The notes under the pieces were generated by a model. It was not told the DNA's origin, did no database searches, and worked only from the letters and a program-made list of their open reading frames with translations. A program made the translations under genes and the position numbers. A stretch of 64,000 nt of DNA from an uncultured Pelagibacteraceae bacterium (GTDB lineage: Bacteria > Pseudomonadota > Alphaproteobacteria > Pelagibacterales > Pelagibacteraceae), in NCBI GenBank assembly GCA_902533075.1, contig CACAKN010000004.1:1-64000 (forward strand). The letters are read 5' to 3'. This document shows positions 19,050 to 27,992 of this stretch, in pieces. Position 1 is the stretch's first letter. Every line of letters begins with the position of its first letter.

Positions 19050-19552
19050 TTAAAAAAATTTTATCTTTAACAATAATTCTTTTGGTAATACTAATTTCAA
19101 AAACATTTGCAACTGATTTAAAAAAAGTTGGCAAATTCAAAGATTGGGAAGTAATGGTAATGTCAGAGGCTTCTGGTAAAGTGTGCTTTGCCCAATCCAC
19201 CCCAGTTCTTCAAGCACCAAAAAAAAATAAAAGAGATGCAAGACTATTTGTAACTTTTAGACCTGGTGAAAAAATTTCAAATGAAATTAGTACAACTGCA
19301 GGATATAAATTTAATAAAAACAATTCTGTTTTAGCAGTTTCAGGAAATAACAAATTTAAATTTGATATTAAGCAGCAAGGTTTTGCATGGATGACCAGCA
19401 ACAAAAAAGAAAACATTATGGTTAGAGTAATGAAAAAAGGGTCAAGAATTATGGTGAAAGGCTATAATGAAAAAGGTTCCCAAACTATAGATCATTATTC
19501 ACTACTTGGTTTTACAAAAGCATATGGTACAGCAAAAAAAGCTTGCAGTTAA
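19040..19552 (+). CDS. invasion-associated locus B (IalB) family protein
   Basis: Signal peptide; DWEVMVMSEASGKVCFAQSTPV and FAWMTSNKKENIMVRVMKKG. Confidence 0.75.
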   Translation: MSIIKKILSLTIILLVILISKTFATDLKKVGKFKDWEVMVMSEASGKVCFAQSTPVLQAPKKNKRDARLFVTFRPGEKISNEISTTAGYKFNKNNSVLAVSGNNKFKFDIKQQGFAWMTSNKKENIMVRVMKKGSRIMVKGYNEKGSQTIDHYSLLGFTKAYGTAKKACS

Positions 19553-19555
19553 TTA

Positions 19556-20743
19556 ATGAAATCAAAAAAAAGAATTGTATTAGCTTATTCTGGTGGCTTA
19601 GATACATCCATAATCCTTAAATGGCTTCAAGAAAATTATAAGGCAGAGGTAATTTGTTATACTGCAGATATTGGTCAAGAAATTGATAAGAAAAAAATTA
19701 TTTCAAATGCTAAAAAACTTGGAGTTAAAAATATAATTATAAAGGATTTAAAAAATATATTTATAAAAGATTATGTTTTTCCGATGTTGAGAGGTCATGC
19801 GGTATATGAGGGAGTTTACCTGTTGGGAACTTCAATAGCGAGACCCCTTATTGCAAAAGATCAAATAAAAGTTGCAAAAAAATATAAAGCATATGCTGTA
19901 TCCCACGGATCGACTGGAAAAGGGAATGATCAAGTTAGATTTGAACTTGGCTATCATTACTTTGGTCCAAAAATAAAAATAATTGCTCCGTGGAGAATAT
20001 GGAAATTAAAATCAAGAACAGACTTAATAAATTATGCAAAAAAAAATAAAATTTCTATTCCAAGAGATAAAAAAGGTGCTCCACCTTTTTCAGTTGATGA
20101 TAATTTATTTCATACTTCAACTGAAGGTAAGGTTTTAGAAAACCCAAAAAACTCTGCACCAGAATTGATTTTTCAAAGAACTGTTTCACCAGAAAAAGCA
20201 CCAAATAAACCCACATTTGTTTCAATTAATTTTAGAAACGGAGATCCAATGGGGGTTAATGGAAAAAAATTAACTCCAGCAAAGTTGCTTGAAAAACTTA
20301 ATCAATTAGCTGGAAAAAATGGAGTAGGGAGAGTTGATCTTGTTGAAAATAGATTTTTAGGAATTAAGTCGAGAGGAGTTTATGAAACTCCTGGAGGAAC
20401 TTTGTTAATTCATGCTCATAGAGCAATCGAGTCTGTTACTTTAGATAAAGAAACAATGCATAAAAAGGAAAATATAATGCCAAGATATGCTGAGCTTATC
20501 TATAATGGTTATTGGTATTCAAAAGAAAGATTTAAACTTCAGAAAATTGTCGATTTAAAAAAAAATAAAGTTAATGGGACTGTTAAACTTAAACTTTATA
20601 AAGGAAATATTACTATAATTTCTAGACAAACTAAAAGTTCTGCTTACTCATTAAAAAAAGTTTCATTTGAAGAAAATAAAACATTCAATAAATCCAATGT
20701 TGAAAAATTTATTAATTTTCATAAGAAAAAACTACGTTCTTAA
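19556..20743 (+). CDS. argG: argininosuccinate synthase
   Basis: AYSGGLDTSIILKWL; SHGSTGKGNDQVRFELGY; DDNLFHTSTEG. Confidence 0.97.
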   Translation: MKSKKRIVLAYSGGLDTSIILKWLQENYKAEVICYTADIGQEIDKKKIISNAKKLGVKNIIIKDLKNIFIKDYVFPMLRGHAVYEGVYLLGTSIARPLIAKDQIKVAKKYKAYAVSHGSTGKGNDQVRFELGYHYFGPKIKIIAPWRIWKLKSRTDLINYAKKNKISIPRDKKGAPPFSVDDNLFHTSTEGKVLENPKNSAPELIFQRTVSPEKAPNKPTFVSINFRNGDPMGVNGKKLTPAKLLEKLNQLAGKNGVGRVDLVENRFLGIKSRGVYETPGGTLLIHAHRAIESVTLDKETMHKKENIMPRYAELIYNGYWYSKERFKLQKIVDLKKNKVNGTVKLKLYKGNITIISRQTKSSAYSLKKVSFEENKTFNKSNVEKFINFHKKKLRS

Positions 20744-20800
20744 TAAGGTTTAGGTCAATTTATCATTTGTTTAATTTGTTAGAAAATATATCTTGTAATC

Positions 20801-21259
20801 ATGGAATCGTTTAAAAATTGGATGAAAGAAGCAGCAAACATTTTATTTGATGATAGTAAAAATGATTTAAGAGCTCTTCCAAAGACTGTTAGATTGCAAA
20901 TTCTGTTAGTCTTAAGTTTTATTTGGACTACTGTTTTTAGTTTATATGTATTTTCATACACCACTTTTGCATTTGGTTGGGCAGGACTTTTTGTAGCCCA
21001 CGTTGGATTAATATTTGCAGTTTATATGACGTTTAAACATTTCCATAGAGCTGAGGAAAGTTCTGCTAGTGTTTTCAAAACAAAAAATTTTGATCCATTT
21101 AAAATAATGGTTATTGTTTTTGTGGTTGTGTTTATCTTCGTTTTTTCAAAAGGGATTGAAGTATTAACAAGTCCTAACCCCTATTCTTATTCAATTCCTT
21201 ACGATGGTTCTTCAAAATCAGTGTTTGAAAAATGGCTACCATTTAGTAAAGATAAGTAA
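20801..21259 (+). CDS. membrane protein of unknown function
   Basis: ORF with several hydrophobic segments, co-directional with psiE-like gene. Confidence 0.6.
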   Translation: MESFKNWMKEAANILFDDSKNDLRALPKTVRLQILLVLSFIWTTVFSLYVFSYTTFAFGWAGLFVAHVGLIFAVYMTFKHFHRAEESSASVFKTKNFDPFKIMVIVFVVVFIFVFSKGIEVLTSPNPYSYSIPYDGSSKSVFEKWLPFSKDK

Positions 21260-21639
21260 TGGAAAAAATTGCCAAAAATTTACAACTAGTTTTAATGGTA
21301 ATCATTTTAATTAGCACTGTTATAGCGGTTGGAATTGAAATTAATAAAATGTTTCTTGTTAAGTCAGTAACTTTAGCTGATTTACTATTAATGTTTCTTT
21401 ACTTAGAAGTGTTGGCAATGGTTAGAGTTTTTTGGGATCAACAATCGATTAGCATAACCTTGCCACTTTTAATAGCAATCACTGCACTTGCACGATTTAT
21501 TATTCTTCAAGGAAAAGAAATGGATCCAACAGCATTGGTTTATGAGGCAGTAGCTATAGTTCTCATTGCTGGAGCGATTGTTATCTTAAGATTAAGACAT
21601 AGTGATAAATTAGGTCTTAAAAGAAAAAAAAATAAATAA
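21259..21639 (+). CDS. PsiE-like (phosphate-starvation-inducible) membrane protein
   Basis: Four-TM protein with LLLMFLYLEVLAMVRVFW and ALARFIILQGKEMD. Confidence 0.7.
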   Translation: MEKIAKNLQLVLMVIILISTVIAVGIEINKMFLVKSVTLADLLLMFLYLEVLAMVRVFWDQQSISITLPLLIAITALARFIILQGKEMDPTALVYEAVAIVLIAGAIVILRLRHSDKLGLKRKKNK

Positions 21640-21644
21640 TCTTA

Positions 21645-22787
21645 ATGAATTTTGGGACGTCAAGAGCTTCGGCTATCGAAAATCTTAATAGATTTGTAGA
21701 CCAAAATTTATTTGAATATTCTAAGTTAAGAAATTTTGATTATGGTCCAGACAATAGATCAAATATTTCGTGCCTTTCACCTTATATTACTCACGGAATT
21801 ATATCAGAATTAGAAGTAATCAAAAAATCATTAAGCAAATTTTCATTCTCTAAAAATGAAAAATTCATTCAAGAAGTTTTATGGCGAACATATTGGAAGG
21901 GTTGGTTAGAATTAAGACCTAATGTTTGGACTGATTATTTAAATGAATTAAGAAAAATTCGTAAAGAATTTAAAGACAATCAAAACTATAAAAATGCAAT
22001 AGAGGGTAATACAAACATCGAGTGTTTTAATGAATGGATAAAAGAATTAAAAGAAACTAATTATTTACACAATCACGCAAGGATGTGGTTTGCAAGTATC
22101 TGGATTTTTACTTTGGATTTACCTTGGCAACTGGGTGCAGAATTTTTTATGAAACATCTTTATGATGGAGATGCTGCATCCAATACTTTAGGATGGAGAT
22201 GGGTTGCCGGAATTCAAACACAAGGAAAAAATTATCTGGCTAGTGAATGGAACATTAAAAAATTTACCAACAACAGATTTAGTAATATCAAACTTAATGA
22301 AAATGCTCCTCCGAAAACAAGCGATAAAACTTATGCTGCATCAAAATTGGAGTTTAACAATCCACAAAATCTTGAAGAAAAAAATCTTCTTATTTTTGAA
22401 AATAATTTGTCTTTTGAAATAAGTGATTTTAAAGATCAAAAATTTAAAAAGATTTTTTTAATTTCTAACAAAAATGAGAACCGAACCATAGAACTCAGTG
22501 AAAAATTATTAAAATTCAAGTCTCAATTAATTGAAGATCAAAAAAAGAGATTGGAAGAAAAATCAATCAATACTGAAATTATAGATTTAAGTGAGATACA
22601 GAATATTAATGAAACTTATTATGGTTTATATCCTACAGTTGGTGAAAACCTAGATTTTATAAATACAAATAATTTAAAAATAGAATTTCTGTATAGAAAA
22701 TTAGACGAATTTTCTTGGCAATATTGTAATAAAGGTTTTTTTAATTTTAAAAATTATATTCCAAAAATAATTACAACTTTTAATTAA
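21645..22787 (+). CDS. photolyase/cryptochrome-type FAD-binding protein with apparent domain permutation
   Basis: SCLSPYITHGIIS; NYLHNHARMWFASIWIFTLDLPWQLGAEFF; LYDGDAASNTLGWRWVAGIQTQGKNYLASEWNIKKFTNNRF; N-terminal antenna domain absent. Confidence 0.88.
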   Translation: MNFGTSRASAIENLNRFVDQNLFEYSKLRNFDYGPDNRSNISCLSPYITHGIISELEVIKKSLSKFSFSKNEKFIQEVLWRTYWKGWLELRPNVWTDYLNELRKIRKEFKDNQNYKNAIEGNTNIECFNEWIKELKETNYLHNHARMWFASIWIFTLDLPWQLGAEFFMKHLYDGDAASNTLGWRWVAGIQTQGKNYLASEWNIKKFTNNRFSNIKLNENAPPKTSDKTYAASKLEFNNPQNLEEKNLLIFENNLSFEISDFKDQKFKKIFLISNKNENRTIELSEKLLKFKSQLIEDQKKRLEEKSINTEIIDLSEIQNINETYYGLYPTVGENLDFINTNNLKIEFLYRKLDEFSWQYCNKGFFNFKNYIPKIITTFN

Positions 22788-23005
22788 AACCACCTAAACA
22801 TTCCGATAATTCCAGCCGTTGCATAAAAGAATTGTAAAAATAATATTCCTCTATGACCACCCCTATAAGCCCAAATTCCAATTAAAATTGCAGATATAAG
22901 TAATAAACAAAAACCAAAAAATTCTATTCCAATATTTAAGGCAACAAATAATGAATATAAAATTGCCGTAATAACCCCTGCCCATTCAAAAATTTTATTA
23001 TTCAT
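22784..23005 (-). CDS. small membrane protein of unknown function
   Basis: 73-aa hydrophobic ORF. Confidence 0.55.
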   Translation of the reverse strand: MNNKIFEWAGVITAILYSLFVALNIGIEFFGFCLLLISAILIGIWAYRGGHRGILFLQFFYATAGIIGMFRWF

Positions 23006-23020
23006 AAAAGTTTCTTAAAT

Positions 23021-23149
23021 TTAGCTTAGCTTAGAACACTTCTTAGAACAATATTTTACTCTATCCCAATTTAGTTTCCATTTCTTTCGCCAAACAAAAG
23101 GTCTTTTGCAAACTGGACAAGTTTTGGATGGTAAATTTTCTTTTCTCAT
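23021..23149 (-). CDS. DUF2256-like zinc-ribbon micro-protein (42 aa; not in ORF track)
   Basis: Own translation: MRKENLPSKTCPVCKRPFVWRKKWKLNWDRVKYCSKKCSKLS; ATGA overlap with the upstream photolyase stop. Confidence 0.85.
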   Translation of the reverse strand: MRKENLPSKTCPVCKRPFVWRKKWKLNWDRVKYCSKKCSKLS

Positions 23150-24639
23150 CAAATTGTATTTTGTTTAATAAATTTATCAGCCTCAGATAAAATCAATTTT
23201 TTTCTATCTGTTTTCATTTTATCAAAAATTCTTACCATCATTGATAGTCTTGGGTTAGTTAAAAAAAATTTTCTGTTTCGATCTATAAATCTCCAATAAA
23301 GACCATCCATTGTATTGCACCACTCTCCTTTTTTAAAATCCATCATCTTCATAAAATAAGCAGACCCACAGATATATGGTTTTGTTGCAAATATTCCGCC
23401 ATCACTAAATAGTCCCATACCATAAACATTTGGTACCATTACCCAGTCAGAAGAGTCTACAAACATTTCCATAAACCATTTGTAAACTACGTTTGGCTTA
23501 ATCTCACAAAGGTTCATAATGTTAGATAAAATCATCAGTCTTTCAATGTGATGAGACCAGCCATGGTTTAATGCATTCTTAATTGCATAATCTAATGGTG
23601 GCAAACCTGTGGTTCCATCATACCAAGTCTTTTTCATTTTTCTATTTTGTTTAAAAAAATTTTTTGTTTCCATTTCCTCTGAATAACTTTGATAAATTCC
23701 TCGCATAAACTCTCTCCAACCAATTACCTGACGAATGTAGCCTTCTAAAGAATTCATTCTTATTTTATTTTTTTTATGAAATTCTAAAACTTTTTGAATA
23801 ATAAATTCAGGAGTAATTAAACCTAAATTGATATAGGGGCTTAAAGCACTGTGAAATAAAATATTATCTTTTTGATTTACTGCATCTTCATAATCACCAA
23901 ACAAATTTGATTTTTCTTTTATAAAAAAATTTAGTAGTTTAACCACATCATCAAATTCTGTAGCCAACCAAAAGTAATCTGTACTACCTGGATGATCTTT
24001 AAATAATTTTTCTACGATAGGTTTTAATTTTTTCGTGTGATTAGTTTCATTAATTTTAGGAAATTTTGGTATTGAAATATCTTTTGGTAATTTATTTCTG
24101 TTATCCTCATCAAAGCTCCACTTTCCTCCAATTGGATTTCCATCAGCACCCATTAATATTCCTGATTTTTTTCGAACCTCTTTGTAAAATGTTGCCATAA
24201 AAGGTTTTTTTGATTTTCTTAAGTAATTTTTGAATTCACCTCTTGAGTTTAAAAACATAGGAGTTTGAACAACATTCCAATTAATTTTTTCTTTTTTAAA
24301 AAATTGAGAAATTTTTTTTTCAAAAAACTTATCTTCGATTTCAAAACTAGTAATCTCTTTAATTTTTTTTGAATTAATAATCTTTTTTAATTTTTTAAGA
24401 TAATCATCTTTAAATTCTTTATCCTCAATTTTTGTGTATTCTAATTTAAATTTATTCTTTTTGAGTTTATCTGCATAAGATCGCATGGAAGATAAGAATA
24501 ATAGTATTTTCTGCTTATGATGTTTTTCATAAGTACATAAACCATTGTCTTCTGCCATAAAGAATATATGGTCTTTTTTGAAGCGGTCGAGGTATTTTGA
24601 TGGAAATAATTGATTACCAAGTATAAAAAATAACTTCAT
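23149..24639 (-). CDS. cryptochrome/(6-4) photolyase-related protein (FeS-BCP/PhrB-like)
   Basis: LFFILGNQLFP; GWSHHIERLMILSN; GMGLFSDGGIFATKPYICGSAYFMKMM. Confidence 0.88.
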   Translation of the reverse strand: MKLFFILGNQLFPSKYLDRFKKDHIFFMAEDNGLCTYEKHHKQKILLFLSSMRSYADKLKKNKFKLEYTKIEDKEFKDDYLKKLKKIINSKKIKEITSFEIEDKFFEKKISQFFKKEKINWNVVQTPMFLNSRGEFKNYLRKSKKPFMATFYKEVRKKSGILMGADGNPIGGKWSFDEDNRNKLPKDISIPKFPKINETNHTKKLKPIVEKLFKDHPGSTDYFWLATEFDDVVKLLNFFIKEKSNLFGDYEDAVNQKDNILFHSALSPYINLGLITPEFIIQKVLEFHKKNKIRMNSLEGYIRQVIGWREFMRGIYQSYSEEMETKNFFKQNRKMKKTWYDGTTGLPPLDYAIKNALNHGWSHHIERLMILSNIMNLCEIKPNVVYKWFMEMFVDSSDWVMVPNVYGMGLFSDGGIFATKPYICGSAYFMKMMDFKKGEWCNTMDGLYWRFIDRNRKFFLTNPRLSMMVRIFDKMKTDRKKLILSEADKFIKQNTI

Positions 24640-24666
24640 AATTAAATATAACTAATAAAATTTTTT

Positions 24667-25377
24667 ATGTCAGAAAAATATATTGTTTTTGGTGCGACAG
24701 GTTCAATCGGATCAAGTTTAGCAGAACAATTAGTAAGTTCAGGAAATAGCGTTCATTTAGTTGCAAGAAATGAAGCTGAGCTTAAAAATATTTCTGATAA
24801 ACTAGGATGTACATCTACTGTGGCTGATGTTTTGGGGGAAGGATTTATTGATAAAGTAAAAAATGATATCTCAGAAACCAAAGGTATTGCTTACTGTGTA
24901 GGTTCAATTGATTTAAAACCTTTAAGAATGGTTACAGAACAAGATTTTAACAAATGTATGAAACTAAATCTTTATTCTGCAGTTGAGGCTATTAAAGGAT
25001 ACCAGGAAAGTTTAAAAAAAAATAAAGGATCAGTTGTTCTATTTTCTACAGTAGCTGCTCAAAGAGGATTTACTAATCATGCTATAATTGCTTCTACAAA
25101 AGCTGCGGTTGAAGGATTAACTGTTTCTTTAGCAGCTGAATTTGCACCAAACATCAGAGTTAACTGTATAGCTCCCAGTCTAACACATTCTAAGATTGCT
25201 GAACCAATGTTAAAAAATAAAGCTCTAGCTGATGGTATTGCAAAAGCTCATCCATTAAAGAGATTGGGTGAGGGAAAAGATTCTGCATCACTAGCAAAGT
25301 TTCTTATTACAGAAGATAGTTCTTGGGTTACAGGACAAATAATTGCAGTAGATGGTGGAAGATCTAAACTTTCTTAA
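24667..25377 (+). CDS. short-chain dehydrogenase/reductase (SDR)
   Basis: VFGATGSIGSSLAEQL; GQIIAVDGGRS. Confidence 0.92.
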   Translation: MSEKYIVFGATGSIGSSLAEQLVSSGNSVHLVARNEAELKNISDKLGCTSTVADVLGEGFIDKVKNDISETKGIAYCVGSIDLKPLRMVTEQDFNKCMKLNLYSAVEAIKGYQESLKKNKGSVVLFSTVAAQRGFTNHAIIASTKAAVEGLTVSLAAEFAPNIRVNCIAPSLTHSKIAEPMLKNKALADGIAKAHPLKRLGEGKDSASLAKFLITEDSSWVTGQIIAVDGGRSKLS

Positions 25378-25378
25378 A

Positions 25379-26446
25379 GTGAAAAAAGTTTTACTTTTAA
25401 CACTATTAATTTTTTTTTTTAACTCAAAATCTTTTTCTCAAAATTATAATTTTCAAAAATTAGCAAAATTTGATGAACCATGGGGTTCATCATTTTTGAA
25501 TAAAGATGAATTAATAATTACAGAGAAAAGTGGAAAAATAAAAATTGTAAATATAAAATCCAACAAAATTTCTGAAGTTGATCATAATTTAAATTTTTTA
25601 GATTATGGTCAAGGAGGACTGTTAGATATTCTATTTAAAGATAATTTTGTTTATATTTCCTATTCTGAAAACAGAGGTAATTGGAAATCGAGCACTTCAA
25701 TTGCAAAAGCAAAATTTGATAAAATAAAATTGAATTTTAAAAATATTTTTCAAGCTGAACCTCCAATTGACTCAGGTTATCATTTTGGCTCAAGATTGGT
25801 AATTAAAGATAATTATCTTTTTGCATCAGCTGGTGAGAGAGGACAAGGTATGATTGCACAAGATCCTACAAGTCATCCTGGAAGTATTATAAGAATTCAT
25901 TTAGATGGAAGTATTCCTAATGACAATCCTAAATTTGAAGGTAATCCTAACTGGCTTCCTGAAATTTATCAAATTGGAATTCGAAACCCTCAAGGTTTAA
26001 CACTATCCCCTTTTGATGGAAAAATTTATATGAGTAACCATGGTGCAAAAGGAGGTGACTGGTTTGGAGAGGTAAAAAAAGCTGAAAACTATGGTTGGAA
26101 AATATTAGGCTGGGGTGGAAAAAATTATAGTGGAACTAAAATTGGACCTAAATGGAAACCCGGTTTTACAAAAGCGATTCAATATTGGGTACCTTCTATA
26201 GCTACTAGTGCAATAACTATTTACAAAGGGAATGAATTTAAAGAATGGAACAGTCATGCACTAATTACGTCTCTCAAAGATAAATCATTAAGAAAATTAA
26301 TATTTGATGATAAATTAAATGTTAAAGAAGAGATTATTTTTAAAGACAAAATTGGAAGAATAAGAGATATACAAATTCATCCAAATAACGGAAAAGTTTA
26401 TTTTTTAGCTGGAGATAGTTTGTGGTTAATGGAAAAAAGTTTATAA
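25379..26446 (+). CDS. PQQ-dependent sugar (aldose) dehydrogenase family, exported (GTG start)
   Basis: PWGSSFLNKDELIITEKSG; QIGIRNPQGLTLSPFDGKIYMSNHG; signal peptide. Confidence 0.85.
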   Translation: MKKVLLLTLLIFFFNSKSFSQNYNFQKLAKFDEPWGSSFLNKDELIITEKSGKIKIVNIKSNKISEVDHNLNFLDYGQGGLLDILFKDNFVYISYSENRGNWKSSTSIAKAKFDKIKLNFKNIFQAEPPIDSGYHFGSRLVIKDNYLFASAGERGQGMIAQDPTSHPGSIIRIHLDGSIPNDNPKFEGNPNWLPEIYQIGIRNPQGLTLSPFDGKIYMSNHGAKGGDWFGEVKKAENYGWKILGWGGKNYSGTKIGPKWKPGFTKAIQYWVPSIATSAITIYKGNEFKEWNSHALITSLKDKSLRKLIFDDKLNVKEEIIFKDKIGRIRDIQIHPNNGKVYFLAGDSLWLMEKSL

Positions 26447-27495
26447 ATTCTTTATTAATTTTAATTGGAATTTTTTTTTTTAACTGTTTAAGTATTGCAA
26501 TGGAAAAACCTTATCATCATTTACCGGATGGAACCTTTAGAAACCCCGAAGGATCACCCAAAAGAGACCCCAACGTCAAATGGTCTTATAAAATATTTAA
26601 TCAAGAAAAAAAGAAGCTTGATATGACAGTACCAAAAGATCATGTTGTAGAAAAAGAAAAAGTTTTATTAGATCTTAAAAAATATCAGGAAGATGATTAT
26701 ATTGCCTGGATTGGTCATGCAACTTTTTTGATAAAGCTAGGTCAAACTACGATTATTACTGATCCTGTATTCTCAAAAAATGCAGGTCCACTAATCTTTG
26801 GACCAGATAGATTTACTGAGCCAGCTTTAACACTTAACGAAATTCCAAAAATAGATTTATTTTTACTAACTCATAATCATTACGACCATCAAGATATGTC
26901 CACTATTAGAAAATTTCCTTATAAAGATGCAAAAGTCTTACTTCCTTTAAGATTAGGCAAATACTTTAAAAGATATAAAGATGTAAATGAAATGGATTGG
27001 TATGATGAAATTAAAATTAATGATAATTTAAAAATTACATTTCTACCTGCTGTTCATTGGTCTAAAAGAAGTTTAACTGATACTAACAAAACTTTATGGG
27101 GAAACTTTTTAATTGAATATGATGGAAAAAAAATTTTATTCGCATGTGATACTGGAATTGGGAATATTTATAAAGACATAGGAAATAAGTATGGTCCTAT
27201 TGATCTCACACTAATCAATATAGGTGCTTACAATTTTTATCCTATAATGCCACTCAAAGATAAATCTGTTTATCACACTAACCCAGAAGAAGCTTTGGAG
27301 GTTGCACAAAATTTGAAAAGTAGAAAAGTAATTGGTATGCATTGGGGAACTTTTGTTCTATCTTTAGAGCCTATCATGGAACCACCAATTCGATTTAAAA
27401 ATAGTGCAGAAAAATATGGATTTAAAAAAGAAAATGCAATAATTTATAAAATAGGTCAGTTTGGATCATTAAAAAAACTGCTTAATTATAATTAA
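26422..27495 (+). CDS. MBL-fold metallo-hydrolase (UlaG/NAPE-PLD-like), exported
   Basis: WIGHATFLIKLGQTTIITDPVF; LLTHNHYDHQDM; MHWGTFVLS. Confidence 0.88.
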   Translation: MVNGKKFINSLLILIGIFFFNCLSIAMEKPYHHLPDGTFRNPEGSPKRDPNVKWSYKIFNQEKKKLDMTVPKDHVVEKEKVLLDLKKYQEDDYIAWIGHATFLIKLGQTTIITDPVFSKNAGPLIFGPDRFTEPALTLNEIPKIDLFLLTHNHYDHQDMSTIRKFPYKDAKVLLPLRLGKYFKRYKDVNEMDWYDEIKINDNLKITFLPAVHWSKRSLTDTNKTLWGNFLIEYDGKKILFACDTGIGNIYKDIGNKYGPIDLTLINIGAYNFYPIMPLKDKSVYHTNPEEALEVAQNLKSRKVIGMHWGTFVLSLEPIMEPPIRFKNSAEKYGFKKENAIIYKIGQFGSLKKLLNYN

Positions 27496-27755
27496 TTATC
27501 TAATAATTTTTTTTTCGCTTTTTCAAATTCTTCTTGAGTTAAAGCGCCGTCTTTTAAAAGATTATTTAACTTATCTAGTTCTTCACTAAGGTTTTTATTT
27601 TTTTCAGAAAAATTTTCATTCTCATTATTTTCTAAGTTTTCATTCTCTTTGTTGGCATTTTTAGCGCTCATACCTTTCATGATAGCGTTGCCACCTAAGT
27701 AAAGTACAAACGCAAATATTGGAATTACGAGGCCAAAAAAAATAATCTTTTCCAT
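27492..27755 (-). CDS. SHOCT-domain small membrane protein
   Basis: N-terminal TM, C-terminal LDKLNNLLKDGALTQEEFEKAKKKLL. Confidence 0.78.
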   Translation of the reverse strand: MEKIIFFGLVIPIFAFVLYLGGNAIMKGMSAKNANKENENLENNENENFSEKNKNLSEELDKLNNLLKDGALTQEEFEKAKKKLLDN

Positions 27756-27758
27756 TAA

Positions 27759-27962
27759 TTAATCTTCATCCTCCTCTCTCCAATTTTTTTCATACATTAA
27801 CCATGCTGCATATATTACTGATGCTGTACCAACAATCATACCATAATCAAAGCCTGTCTGCATATCGTATAGATACCACCCTAATTGAGTCGCACCAATT
27901 GGAGGAATTGTGAGTATGGCCATAATAATTGCAATTCTATATGGATATTTTGGTTTTTTCAT
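27759..27962 (-). CDS. small membrane protein of unknown function
   Basis: 67-aa hydrophobic ORF tightly spaced with SHOCT gene. Confidence 0.5.
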   Translation of the reverse strand: MKKPKYPYRIAIIMAILTIPPIGATQLGWYLYDMQTGFDYGMIVGTASVIYAAWLMYEKNWREEDED

Positions 27963-27992
27963 AAACTACTTTAACAATAAACAATTGGTAAT

